Assembly: GCA_021774795.1 (NCBI GenBank)
Contig: JAJFIR010000006.1
Coordinates: 124,001-188,000 of the forward strand
Reading direction: 5' to 3'
From: Emcibacteraceae bacterium
GTDB lineage: Bacteria; Pseudomonadota; Alphaproteobacteria; Sphingomonadales; Emcibacteraceae
Length of the DNA: 64,000 nucleotides
Part shown: one piece after another, positions 19,463-28,167 of the stretch
Numbering within the stretch: position 1 is the stretch's first letter
How the letters are laid out: every line of letters begins with the position of its first letter
Program-made: the position numbers and the translations under genes
Notes under the pieces: model-generated
The model's input: only the letters and a program-made list of their open reading frames with translations
What the model was told of the DNA's origin: nothing
Databases searched by the model: none

Positions 19463-20023
19463 ATGTCATCTGATTTGGACTTAGCAGACATTAAACGCAG
19501 GATGAACGGGGCACTTGAAAATTTAAAAAGCGAATTTACGGGGCTGAGAACGGGTCGTGCATCCGTGAATTTATTGGATCCTGTAATGGTAGATGCTTAC
19601 GGCGCACAAATGCCGGTAAATCAGGTGGGAACGGTTTCCACTCCGGAACCAAGACTAATCAGTGTTCATATTTGGGATAAGGGGCTTGTTGCTTCAGTGG
19701 AAAAAGCAATACGTAATTCAGGTATAGGGCTTAATCCTATAGTTGATGGTGACACCCTACGTATTCCTATCCCGGAGCTCAACGAAGAACGTCGGATAGA
19801 GCTTACGAAGCTTGCTAAAAATTATTCTGAACAATCTAAAATAGCCGTGAGAAACGTTAGACGTGACGGTATGGAAACCATTAAAAATATGGAAAAAGAC
19901 GGTAACATTAGTCAAGATGAGCAAAAAATGTTTGGCGAAGATATTCAAGAACTAACAGATGAAGCAGTTAAAAATATCGATGAAGTCACGGCGTCAAAAG
20001 AAGCAGAAATCATGCAGGTGTAA
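19463..20023 (+). CDS. frr: ribosome recycling factor
   Basis: Splits post-termination ribosomes together with EF-G. The 186-residue protein has the full RRF length, with [21 protein letters not shown] in the first helix/turn and [20 protein letters not shown] in the second domain. Start ATG at 19463 is preceded by TAGGAG. It lies directly between pyrH and uppS, as in most bacteria. Confidence 0.97.
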   Translation: MSSDLDLADIKRRMNGALENLKSEFTGLRTGRASVNLLDPVMVDAYGAQMPVNQVGTVSTPEPRLISVHIWDKGLVASVEKAIRNSGIGLNPIVDGDTLRIPIPELNEERRIELTKLAKNYSEQSKIAVRNVRRDGMETIKNMEKDGNISQDEQKMFGEDIQELTDEAVKNIDEVTASKEAEIMQV

Positions 20024-20030
20024 GCTGAAC

Positions 20031-20777
20031 ATGTTGTTGGTAGACAATAAAATTGAAAATAATGCTGAGCAATCAAAAAACCCTCTTCGTCATATTGCTA
20101 TCATCATGGATGGCAATGGCCGCTGGGCAAAATCCCGCCGTCTTCCCAAATTTGCGGGACACAAAAAAGGTGCTGATGCTGTAAGGGGGGTTGTTGAAAC
20201 CTGTGCCAACATGGATGTTAAGTATTTAACGCTATATGCATTTTCCTCTGAAAATTGGAAAAGGCCGGTTGAAGAAGTAAATGACCTGATGGGTCTTCTT
20301 AAAATATATCTTACTAAAGAAATCGAGGAACTCCATCAAAAAAACATTAAAATCAGCTTTATCGGAAGTAGAGAGCGCCTCAGCAAAAATATAATTAGAT
20401 TACTCGAAGACGCCGAAGAAAAGACCCGCAAAAACAAAAAACTCGAATTGATCTTGGCCCTTAACTATGGCGGGCAGGAAGAGATCGTTCATGCGGCTCG
20501 CTGTCTAGCGAAAAAAGTTGAGATGGGTGAATTGGATATTGAAAATATTGACGAAAAACAATTTTCACGAAGTCTGTACACTGGGGATATCCCTGAACCG
20601 GACTTGATCATTCGTACCAGTGGTGAGCAACGCCTCAGTAATTTTATGCTCTGGCAAGCTGCATATGCGGAATTTGTATTTCAGGACGTTCTATGGCCTG
20701 ACTATACGGAACAGTCACTATGTAGTGCCATAGATGAGTATCACAAAAGAGATAGGCGCTATGGTGCAAGACCATAA
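20031..20777 (+). CDS. uppS: undecaprenyl diphosphate synthase
   Basis: cis-Prenyltransferase making the C55 lipid carrier for cell-wall glycans, 248 residues. Catalytic Asp27 is in AIIMDGNGRWAKSRRLP; TLYAFSSENWKRP and DLIIRTSGEQRLSNFMLWQ are the other signature motifs. I start at the ATG at 20031, which follows the frr stop; an in-frame ATG at 19959 lies inside frr. The 3' end overlaps the cdsA start by 17 bases (start 20761). Confidence 0.95.
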   Translation: MLLVDNKIENNAEQSKNPLRHIAIIMDGNGRWAKSRRLPKFAGHKKGADAVRGVVETCANMDVKYLTLYAFSSENWKRPVEEVNDLMGLLKIYLTKEIEELHQKNIKISFIGSRERLSKNIIRLLEDAEEKTRKNKKLELILALNYGGQEEIVHAARCLAKKVEMGELDIENIDEKQFSRSLYTGDIPEPDLIIRTSGEQRLSNFMLWQAAYAEFVFQDVLWPDYTEQSLCSAIDEYHKRDRRYGARP

Positions 20778-21570
20778 AAAAAGTAATTTACTAATGCGGA
20801 TAATTTCTGCGTTAGTAATGCTTCCAATTGCAATTTACATAATATTAAACGGTGGTCTTATCTATTTTGTCCTCATTAGCCTTCTGACGGTTCTGATTTT
20901 ATTTGAATGGAACGGTATTTGTGAAAATAAATCATTGTCGGTCGTTTTTTGGATGCAGGCAATCTGTAGTATACTTTTGATGTTGCAGGTAATTTGGGGC
21001 AGCCCTTATATATTTCTTTCCTCTATAAGCAGTCTGGTGACCATTATAGCCGCAGCCTACCTTGTGAATGCGAAGATAGGATGGGCTGTTCTTGGTTTTA
21101 CTTACGCTGTAGTTCCTTCAATTTCATTTTTGCTACTCTATGAAGATGCGGGTGGTGAAGTTGTTTTGTGGATGATGATTGTTATTTGGTCTATGGATAC
21201 TGGGGCTTATTTTGCTGGAAAAAACATCGGTGGCCCCAAGATGTCACCAAAAATAAGTCCAAACAAAACATGGTCAGGGCTAATCGGTGGAACTATTACA
21301 GCGATGGTAACGGGTTATCTTTATGCTTATTTTGTGAGAGACTATAACATCCTGTTATTTGAAAGTGCCTCAATTCTGCTCATTTTAAGTGGTTTGTTTG
21401 CAATATTGAGCCAATTAGGCGATCTGGCCGAGTCTGCGTTGAAACGTAAGTTCGATGTTAAAGATTCAGGTGCGCTTATTCCGGGTCATGGCGGCATTAT
21501 GGACCGTGTTGACGGAGTGTTATTTGTTGCACCAGCGGTTGTGCTAGCAGTGTATTTGCTATATGTGTGA
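20761..21570 (+). CDS. cdsA: phosphatidate cytidylyltransferase
   Basis: Makes CDP-diacylglycerol, the precursor of all phospholipids. A 269-residue multi-pass membrane protein, with the CdsA signature near the C-terminus: KDSGALIPGHGGIMDRVDGV. Membrane segments cover most of the protein. The start at 20761 (ATGGTGCAAGACC) fits the uppS overlap and has a GATAGG upstream; an ATG at 20734 is possible and would add nine residues. Confidence 0.92.
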   Translation: MVQDHKKSNLLMRIISALVMLPIAIYIILNGGLIYFVLISLLTVLILFEWNGICENKSLSVVFWMQAICSILLMLQVIWGSPYIFLSSISSLVTIIAAAYLVNAKIGWAVLGFTYAVVPSISFLLLYEDAGGEVVLWMMIVIWSMDTGAYFAGKNIGGPKMSPKISPNKTWSGLIGGTITAMVTGYLYAYFVRDYNILLFESASILLILSGLFAILSQLGDLAESALKRKFDVKDSGALIPGHGGIMDRVDGVLFVAPAVVLAVYLLYV

Positions 21571-21593
21571 TGTTTGAAAAATAAGTAGTTGAT

Positions 21594-22805
21594 ATGAATA
21601 TAGGTTTACCTGAAATTAAATGCGTTGATTTAGCTGGTAGCTCAAATCTTAAGGAAGTCACAATCCTTGGTTCAACAGGGTCAATTGGGTGTAATACGCT
21701 TGATTTAATCGAACGAGACAAGGAACGCTATAATATATTGGCGTTGACTGCATATCGGAATGTTGAAAAACTGGCCACTCAAGCCATTGAGTTTAATGCA
21801 AAAATGGCCGTTATCGCTGATGAGACATTGTTTGGGGATCTGTGCACGGCTCTGCAAGGTACCGGGATTAAAGCCGCTGCGGGTGAAAGTGCTTTGACAG
21901 AAGCAGCAAGCATGCCCGCAGATTGGGTAATGTCTTCGATTGTAGGTGCCGCAGGATTAAAACCTACCTTAACAGCTATCCGAAGAGGGGCAACTGTTGC
22001 ACTAGCAAACAAAGAATGTCTTGTTTGTGCTGGTGAATTTATGATGGACCAGGTGAAGGAATTTGGCGCAACAATTTTACCGATAGATTCAGAACATAAT
22101 GCTATTTTTCAGATATTTGATTTTGATAACCCCACGACCGTTGAAAAAATAAGTCTCACTGCTTCAGGCGGGCCGTTTCTGAAGACCAATATTGATGAAA
22201 TGGAGTTAATTAAACCTGAGCAAGCAGTTAAACATCCAAATTGGTCGATGGGTGCCAAGATATCTGTCGATAGTGCGACAATGATGAATAAAGGCCTGGA
22301 ATTAATCGAGGCTTACTATTTGTTTCCTGTTGAGAAAGAACAGTTGGAAATAATTGTTCACCCAGAATCCATCATCCATAGTATGGTAACGTATATGGAT
22401 GGCTCGGTCCTTGCGCAGCTTGGCAGCCCGGATATGAGAATACCAATTTCGCACGGCTTGGCGTGGCCCAAAAGGATGGAGACGCCGGCAAAAAAACTTG
22501 ACCTTACGGATGTTGGCAAACTGCATTTCTTTAAGCCGGATGAGGAACGTTTTCCGGCTCTAAATATTACACGAGAAGTATTGCAAAAAGGAGGAAGTGC
22601 GCCTACTATCCTCAACGCTTCAAATGAAGTCGCCGTTTATGCTTTCCTTGAAGGGAAAATTGGGTTCCTGGATATTGCTAAGATAGTAGAGGAAACTTTA
22701 AATAAGATCGACTTTCATAACATGACTTGTCTGAATGACGTTCACGATGTGGATGAGAACGCCAGAAGAGTTTCGAATGAGTCGGTAACAGGAAAAATAA
22801 AATAA
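21594..22805 (+). CDS. dxr: 1-deoxy-D-xylulose 5-phosphate reductoisomerase
   Basis: First committed enzyme of the MEP isoprenoid pathway, NADPH dependent, 403 residues. NADPH site: EVTILGSTGSIGCNTLDLI. Metal and substrate site: ILPIDSEHNAIFQ, LTASGGPFL and the motif MMNKGLELIEAYYLF. It feeds the same isoprenoid pool as UppS upstream. The N-terminus has about 20 extra residues before the Rossmann motif, so a slightly later start is possible, though 21594 is the first ATG. Confidence 0.95.
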   Translation: MNIGLPEIKCVDLAGSSNLKEVTILGSTGSIGCNTLDLIERDKERYNILALTAYRNVEKLATQAIEFNAKMAVIADETLFGDLCTALQGTGIKAAAGESALTEAASMPADWVMSSIVGAAGLKPTLTAIRRGATVALANKECLVCAGEFMMDQVKEFGATILPIDSEHNAIFQIFDFDNPTTVEKISLTASGGPFLKTNIDEMELIKPEQAVKHPNWSMGAKISVDSATMMNKGLELIEAYYLFPVEKEQLEIIVHPESIIHSMVTYMDGSVLAQLGSPDMRIPISHGLAWPKRMETPAKKLDLTDVGKLHFFKPDEERFPALNITREVLQKGGSAPTILNASNEVAVYAFLEGKIGFLDIAKIVEETLNKIDFHNMTCLNDVHDVDENARRVSNESVTGKIK

Positions 22806-22806
22806 T

Positions 22807-23916
22807 ATGGAAACTATATTTTCAATCGTCCAAACAGTGGCGGCTTTTCTTACTGTTCTTACGGTACTCGTTTTTGTACATGAATGGGGTCACTATATTG
22901 TAGCGCGTATTAACGGTGTACGCGTGGACGTATTTTCTATTGGGTTTGGCCCTGAAATATGGGGTTTTAATGATAAAAACGGTACGCGCTGGAAATTTAG
23001 TTGGATACCGCTTGGCGGCTACGTTAAATTTTTTGGCGATCAGGACGCTGCCAGCACACCGGGTGCAAATTTACCGAAAATGAGTGAAGAAGAAAAATCT
23101 GTCGCGTTTCATTATAAAAAGCTTCATCAGAGAGCAGCCATCGTATTTGCCGGGCCAGCAGTGAATTTCTTATTTGCTATTTTAATTATAGCGGGAATGT
23201 TTTTTACCTATGGCAGAATGGTTTTTTCCCCTGTTGTTGGTGATGTAATTGAAGACGGGGCTGCGGCTGAAGCCGGGATACAAATTGGTGATAGGATTAT
23301 TTCAATTGATGGTGAAGACGTATCAAACTTCAGAGAAATAAGAGAACATCTACTGTTTAAAGTAGAGGATAATGTTAATATCGTAATCCTGAGAAACTCT
23401 GAAACACTAAATTTAAACTTTACCCTGGCCGTTGTTGATGATGAAGACATATTGGGCCAACCTACTAAAGTAAGACAAATTGGGATAAGAAACGATCCTG
23501 AGCAAAGAGAATTAATTAAATACGGATTTTTTAATGCGTTTTGGCAAGCAACCATTGAAACTAAGAATTTGACACTACGTAATCTACAAGGTCTTGGGCA
23601 AATAATTGCTGGTGATCGATCTGCTAAGGAGCTTGGTGGCCCCATTACTATTGCGCGTGTGGCTGGTAAAACAGCCGAATATGGAATTGTCTCTCTTATT
23701 AATTTTGCCGCCCTAATTTCTATTGGATTAGGTTTGATAAATCTATTCCCCATCCCGATGCTGGATGGTGGACATTTGCTTTATTATGCTATAGAGGCTG
23801 TCATGCGACGAAAAATGAGTGATAGCGCACAAGAATTTGGTTTTAAGATAGGTCTGGCTGTAGTATTAAGTCTGATGGTTTTTGTGACATTTAACGATAT
23901 TGTAAAATTTGGTTAA
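22807..23916 (+). CDS. rseP: site-2 membrane metalloprotease RseP
   Basis: Intramembrane zinc protease (regulated proteolysis of anti-sigma factors and clearance of signal peptides). 369 residues with HExxH in LVFVHEWGHYIVARINGV in the first membrane helix, a PDZ domain (about residues 120-210, GDVIEDGAAAEAGIQIGDRI), and the second active-site motif NLFPIPMLDGGHLLYY near residue 312. One PDZ domain is apparent, whereas E. coli RseP has two. It begins one base after the dxr stop. Confidence 0.95.
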   Translation: METIFSIVQTVAAFLTVLTVLVFVHEWGHYIVARINGVRVDVFSIGFGPEIWGFNDKNGTRWKFSWIPLGGYVKFFGDQDAASTPGANLPKMSEEEKSVAFHYKKLHQRAAIVFAGPAVNFLFAILIIAGMFFTYGRMVFSPVVGDVIEDGAAAEAGIQIGDRIISIDGEDVSNFREIREHLLFKVEDNVNIVILRNSETLNLNFTLAVVDDEDILGQPTKVRQIGIRNDPEQRELIKYGFFNAFWQATIETKNLTLRNLQGLGQIIAGDRSAKELGGPITIARVAGKTAEYGIVSLINFAALISIGLGLINLFPIPMLDGGHLLYYAIEAVMRRKMSDSAQEFGFKIGLAVVLSLMVFVTFNDIVKFG

Positions 23917-23954
23917 TTAATCGAATATTTGATGGATAAGTAAGGTAAAGCTTA

Positions 23955-26315
23955 GTGATATTGAATAAAAATAAGTTTATGACATTTTGTATATTTATAT
24001 CCGTTATGGTTATGCAAATCTTTATGATTGGGTTTGGTCAGGCACAGGAAACAGTTGATGAAACGATTGAAGGTATTGTAATTACCGGCATAGAAATATC
24101 GGGAAATATAAGAATTGAAGAAAGCACGATACAGTCTTATTTGAATCTAAATATCGGCGATACTTATACTGATCTATCAGGCGATACTTCACTCAAAAGA
24201 TTGTATGGGACAGGGTTATTCTCCGACGTAGATGTCGGGCGAAGGGGCACCATACTGGTGGTGGAAGTTGCAGAAAACCCTATTATCAACAGAATTGTTT
24301 TTGAAGGAAATAAATTTAAGGACGATGATGATTTATATGAGGAAATTCAATTGCGTCCGCGTGTTGTTTTTTCTCGCGCTAAAGTGCGGGCAGATGTTGC
24401 TCGCCTGCTCGAAGTTTATCGCCGTGGTGGACGGTTTGCTGCCGCTATTGAGCCGAAGGTTATTCAACTGGATCAAAATCGTGTCAACCTGGTTTTTGAA
24501 ATATCCGAGGGTGCCAAAAGTACCATCGGTAAAATTAATTTTATCGGTAATAGGGTCTTCAATAATGATATCTTAAGGTCGAAAATGGTTTCTGTGGAAA
24601 GCCGTTGGTGGAAATTTCTGGCTTCTGAAGACACGTATGATCCAGACCGTTTAAATTTTGATAAACAATTGCTAAGGGATTTTTACCGTGAGGCAGGTTA
24701 CGCAGACTTTAGAATTACGTCTGCGGTGGCTGAATTGGCGCCGGATAAAGAATATTTTTATATAAATATCTCGATGGAAGAGGGGGAATTATATAATTTC
24801 GGCGAGATTATAGTCGATAGCAGAATTGAGGAATTGAAGGCTGAGGACCTTGAGAAAGAAGTTTTTACCGTTGAAGGTGAGCAATTTGATTCCTCCGCGA
24901 TAGATGATACGGTAGAATATTTAACCGATATAGCTGGTTTGCGTGGTTATGCGTTTGTTGATATTCGTCCAAGCGTAAGAAGAAATAGGCAGGACCGCAC
25001 AGTTTCGATCACTTACGTTATCAATGAGGCACCACGGGTATATGTGGAAGAAATCAAAATCATCGATAATGTCAGAACTCATGATAAGGTAATTCGCCGT
25101 GAAATGCGCCTTGTTGAAGGGGACGCATATAATTCATCAAAGTTAAACCGCTCAGAAATAAGAGTTCAGTCGCTTCAGTTTTTTAAAGAAGTTAATATTG
25201 AACAAATAGAGGGAACTTCAGAGGATAAAACTATTCTGGAGTTAACTGTTGAAGAGCAGCCGACGGGTGAGCTAACGGTAGGCGCTGGGTTCTCGAGCTT
25301 CGAAGGGTTCATAGCAAATTTCAGTGTAGCGGAAAGAAATTTACTCGGTAAAGGGCACCAGGCACGATTAGCGGTCACGTTGTCCAAACGCCGTAAGCAA
25401 GTGGATTTTAGTTTCACTGAACCATATTTTGGAGACCGTCAAATTGCAGCTGGATTTGATATATTTTTAAGAGATACAAATTTTATCGAAAGTGGTTTTA
25501 GAAATAAATCCATTGGTGGTCAGATCCGCACAGGTTTCCCTATCGCTGAATATATTATCATGACACTTACATATGGAATAAAGAAAGATGACGTTCTTAT
25601 TAGCTTCTTTTCCGATAGTCCGTATCTGGAAAATAGTTCGGGTGATTTTGTTACATCGTCGATTACTTATGCACTTTCCTATGACAGCCTGGATAATCCA
25701 CAGAAACCAAATACCGGGCAGCGCGCAATATTCTCACAAGAATTTGCTGGGCTCGGTGGTAATGTAAAATATATCAAAAATACGGCCAATTATGATTTTT
25801 ATTATCCGATTTTTAATCATTGGGTTCTTAATTTTAGTGCGGAAGCAGGTCATATCCAGGGGGTTGGAGAAAAAATCAGAATTAATGACCGTTTTTTCAT
25901 GGGAAATCCAAGAATTCGTGGGTTTAAAACATCTGGTGTTGGACCAAGGGAGTTTACGACAAGGCTTAGTGAGCCATTTGACGGATTATCGCTTGGTGGT
26001 AATACTTTCTATAAAGCTACTGCGGAGCTGTTTATCCCTCTTGGTGGTGGTGCACGTGACTTGGGAATTGAGGCAAGCGCTTATGTTGATGTTGGAGCAT
26101 TATTTAACATTGACGAAGAAGATAGCTTGATCTCAAGAACAAACGTGTTATATACATTGCTCGGAAATAATGCTACTCCGAGAGTTACTGTGGGAGTAGG
26201 TTTCTCATGGGCTTCGCCATTCGGACCCTTTAGGATTGATCTAGCTAAAGCGATCAAAAGGCAACCAAGTGATGAAGCAGAGTTTTTCCAATTTAACGTC
26301 GGAACGAGATTTTAA
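23955..26315 (+). CDS. bamA: outer membrane protein assembly factor BamA
   Basis: Central insertase for beta-barrel proteins, 786 residues. A signal sequence (about 1-30) is followed by five POTRA repeats (about 40-440) and an Omp85 barrel (445-786). The barrel contains FFMGNPRIRGFKTSGVGPRE, which carries the lid-loop RGF motif, and ends with aromatic FNVGTRF. The start I use is GTG at 23955, with AAGG upstream; an ATG at 23979 would give a shorter signal peptide. The next gene encodes its periplasmic chaperone partner. Confidence 0.96.
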   Translation: MILNKNKFMTFCIFISVMVMQIFMIGFGQAQETVDETIEGIVITGIEISGNIRIEESTIQSYLNLNIGDTYTDLSGDTSLKRLYGTGLFSDVDVGRRGTILVVEVAENPIINRIVFEGNKFKDDDDLYEEIQLRPRVVFSRAKVRADVARLLEVYRRGGRFAAAIEPKVIQLDQNRVNLVFEISEGAKSTIGKINFIGNRVFNNDILRSKMVSVESRWWKFLASEDTYDPDRLNFDKQLLRDFYREAGYADFRITSAVAELAPDKEYFYINISMEEGELYNFGEIIVDSRIEELKAEDLEKEVFTVEGEQFDSSAIDDTVEYLTDIAGLRGYAFVDIRPSVRRNRQDRTVSITYVINEAPRVYVEEIKIIDNVRTHDKVIRREMRLVEGDAYNSSKLNRSEIRVQSLQFFKEVNIEQIEGTSEDKTILELTVEEQPTGELTVGAGFSSFEGFIANFSVAERNLLGKGHQARLAVTLSKRRKQVDFSFTEPYFGDRQIAAGFDIFLRDTNFIESGFRNKSIGGQIRTGFPIAEYIIMTLTYGIKKDDVLISFFSDSPYLENSSGDFVTSSITYALSYDSLDNPQKPNTGQRAIFSQEFAGLGGNVKYIKNTANYDFYYPIFNHWVLNFSAEAGHIQGVGEKIRINDRFFMGNPRIRGFKTSGVGPREFTTRLSEPFDGLSLGGNTFYKATAELFIPLGGGARDLGIEASAYVDVGALFNIDEEDSLISRTNVLYTLLGNNATPRVTVGVGFSWASPFGPFRIDLAKAIKRQPSDEAEFFQFNVGTRF

Positions 26316-26316
26316 T

Positions 26317-26925
26317 ATGATTAAGAATTCAAAGTTTACTTCAATATGTGCGGCGGTGATAGCGACATTATTAGTATCATTTTTTAGCACACTAGCTACT
26401 GCACAAAATATCCCTGCTACAAAAATAGCAGTTGTCGATAACCGCTTGGTTGGTTCAAATTCCGCTGTGGCAATTGACATAAACAGGCAAGTGAATGCCA
26501 TGCGCGCGCAGATGCAGACCGAACTAGCAACTAAAGAGAATGCGCTCGCAACAGAAGAAGAAAGTTTAAAAGGACAAAGTTCTATTATGCCACAAGAGGC
26601 TTACAATCAGAGAGTCGAGGCTTTTCAAGCAAAGGTTGTTGAATATAGGCGTGATGTGCAGACGAAAAGTCGCCAGTTGGAAATCGCTATTCAGACCGCG
26701 AATGACGCGGTTACGCGTGAATTGAAACCAATATACCAGAGCGTATTGCAGACTACGGGAGCTACTGTCTTGATGGATAAAACAACGATCCTCGAGCAAG
26801 TCCCCGGATTGGATGTAACGACAATGGTTATAGAACAATTAGACCTTAAATTGCCTTCAGTTGTAGTGGTATTGCCACCTGTTCCTGAAGCAACACCAGC
26901 GGCGGCTGTTCCTGTTACCAATTAA
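26317..26925 (+). CDS. OmpH/Skp family periplasmic chaperone
   Basis: Holdase for unfolded outer-membrane proteins on their way to BamA. The 202-residue protein has a signal peptide (cleavage near ATA-QN, about residue 28), a long charged coiled-coil (about 60-140) and a C-terminal Pro/Val/Ala-rich tail. Start 26317 is two bases after the bamA stop; the longer frame from 26269 overlaps the bamA end. It is followed by a terminator, not by lpxD. Confidence 0.88.
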   Translation: MIKNSKFTSICAAVIATLLVSFFSTLATAQNIPATKIAVVDNRLVGSNSAVAIDINRQVNAMRAQMQTELATKENALATEEESLKGQSSIMPQEAYNQRVEAFQAKVVEYRRDVQTKSRQLEIAIQTANDAVTRELKPIYQSVLQTTGATVLMDKTTILEQVPGLDVTTMVIEQLDLKLPSVVVVLPPVPEATPAAAVPVTN

Positions 26926-26953
26926 TATTTGAGCTAAATTGAAGCCCATAGAG

Positions 26954-26980
26954 CCCGCTACAATCGTAGCGGGTTTTTTT
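26954..26980 (+). terminator. intrinsic terminator after ompH
   Basis: CCCGCTAC (26954-26961), four-base loop AATC, GTAGCGGG (26966-26973), then seven T. A strong rho-independent terminator that ends the envelope operon and separates fabZ from it. Confidence 0.93.
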
Positions 26981-27059
26981 ATTTAAATATGAGGCTTTAA
27001 AAATCCACTGAGTGTTATTATAGTATAGCTAAATGGACTAAAATAATGATGGAAATTTC

Positions 27060-27521
27060 ATGACGGATTCAGATATACAAAACGTGGACGACATTGATAT
27101 TAATCGCATTAAAGAACTTATTCCACATCGATACCCAATGTTATTTGTCGACAAACTTTGCGATATTCATTTGGGAGAAAAAGCTGTTGGTATTAAGGCA
27201 GTCACTGTGAATGAACCTTTTTTTCAAGGACATTTCCCAGAAAGACCTGTAATGCCGGGCGTTTTAATTGTTGAATCTATGGCACAGACTGCCGCAGCAC
27301 TTGTAATGCTTACACTTGGCAAAGAAGCAGAAGGAAAACTTGTGTACTTTATGTCCATAGATGGTGCGAAGTTCAGAAAGCCGGTTGAGCCAGGCGATTT
27401 GCTGGAACTTCATGTACAAAAAGTCCAAAACAGGCGCAGCATATGGCGCTTTTCTGCAGAAGGAAAAGTTGACGGAAAAGTTGTTGCGGAAGCTACCTAT
27501 ACGGCGATGATTGCAGGATAA
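27060..27521 (+). CDS. fabZ: 3-hydroxyacyl-[acyl-carrier-protein] dehydratase FabZ
   Basis: Dehydrates 3-hydroxyacyl-ACP in fatty-acid elongation. The 153-residue hot-dog protein has PHRYPMLFVDK and the catalytic His/Glu segment FFQGHFPERPVMPGVLIVES. In most proteobacteria fabZ sits between lpxD and lpxA; here it stands alone, preceded by a terminator and followed by a glyoxalase gene nine bases downstream. See the finding on missing lpx genes. Confidence 0.95.
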   Translation: MTDSDIQNVDDIDINRIKELIPHRYPMLFVDKLCDIHLGEKAVGIKAVTVNEPFFQGHFPERPVMPGVLIVESMAQTAAALVMLTLGKEAEGKLVYFMSIDGAKFRKPVEPGDLLELHVQKVQNRRSIWRFSAEGKVDGKVVAEATYTAMIAG

Positions 27522-27530
27522 ATTTCTATT

Positions 27531-27929
27531 ATGCCAGATCAGTTTAGAATGCTCCACACAATGATCCGGGTGAGAAACTTAGAGAAATCTATAGGGTTTT
27601 ACTGCGATCATCTAAATATGCAACTTATTAGACGCAAAGATTACCCGGGTGGTAAATTTACTTTGGCTTTTGTTGGATATGGTGATGAAGATAAGAATAC
27701 TGTTGTTGAACTCACCTACAACTGGGAACAGGATCAAGATTATGATCTTGGTAATGGTTTTGGCCATATAGCGTTGGGAGTTGAGGAAATCTATAAAACT
27801 TGTGAAGAAATGGCAAATGCCGGTGTGGAAATTTCGCGACCACCTGGGCCTATGAAACACGGAACCACTTTGATAGCTTTTGTTCGAGATCCAGATGGCT
27901 ATATGATTGAGCTCATCGAAAAAAAATAA
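27531..27929 (+). CDS. gloA: lactoylglutathione lyase (glyoxalase I)
   Basis: Converts the methylglyoxal-glutathione hemithioacetal to S-lactoylglutathione. The 132-residue protein has the full GloA pattern: LHTMIRVRNLEKSIGFY (metal His), FTLAFVGYGDE, VVELTYNWEQ (metal Glu), GFGHIALGVE (metal His) and FVRDPDGYMIELIEK (metal Glu). These residues match the E. coli-type nickel enzyme. It probably shares transcription with fabZ. Confidence 0.93.
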   Translation: MPDQFRMLHTMIRVRNLEKSIGFYCDHLNMQLIRRKDYPGGKFTLAFVGYGDEDKNTVVELTYNWEQDQDYDLGNGFGHIALGVEEIYKTCEEMANAGVEISRPPGPMKHGTTLIAFVRDPDGYMIELIEKK

Positions 27930-27962
27930 ATTGTCTATAGAACTCTTCCAAGATCACATAAC

Positions 27963-28123
27963 ATGAAGCTAGGTAATATTAAAATTAAAGTAGCAAATTA
28001 GAATGATGCGCAAGGGCTTCATCTTTGTATGGAGCGGGCATACTCAACTTATATAAACATTTAGGATGGGTAGAAATTTCACGTGATGAAACGTGAATAT
28101 ACATGAAAAAAAACGTAATTTAG
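27963..28123 (+). pseudogene. GNAT acetyltransferase relic
   Basis: Two pieces of a GNAT-like protein are visible. From the ATG at 27963 one frame reads MKLGNIKIKVAN, then TAG (27999-28001), then NDAQGLHLCMERAYSTYI, which resembles a GNAT N-terminus. A second frame from 28046 reads NLYKHLGWVEISRDET, then TGA, then IYMKKNVI, resembling the end of a GNAT domain. The middle (about 100 residues) is missing and both pieces carry a nonsense codon, so this is a decayed gene. Family assignment is by pattern only. Confidence 0.5.
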
Positions 28124-28126
28124 TAT

Positions 28127-28154
28127 TTCAACGGCACTAATAAGCACCGTTGAA
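28127..28154. terminator. possible terminator hairpin between convergent gloA and gltA
   Basis: TTCAACGG (28127-28134) and CCGTTGAA (28147-28154) form an eight-base-pair stem with a 12-base loop, 13 bases after the gltA stop on the minus strand. The following T run on that strand is some ten bases away, so termination strength is doubtful. Confidence 0.4.
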
Positions 28155-28167
28155 TATAATATTCTAT

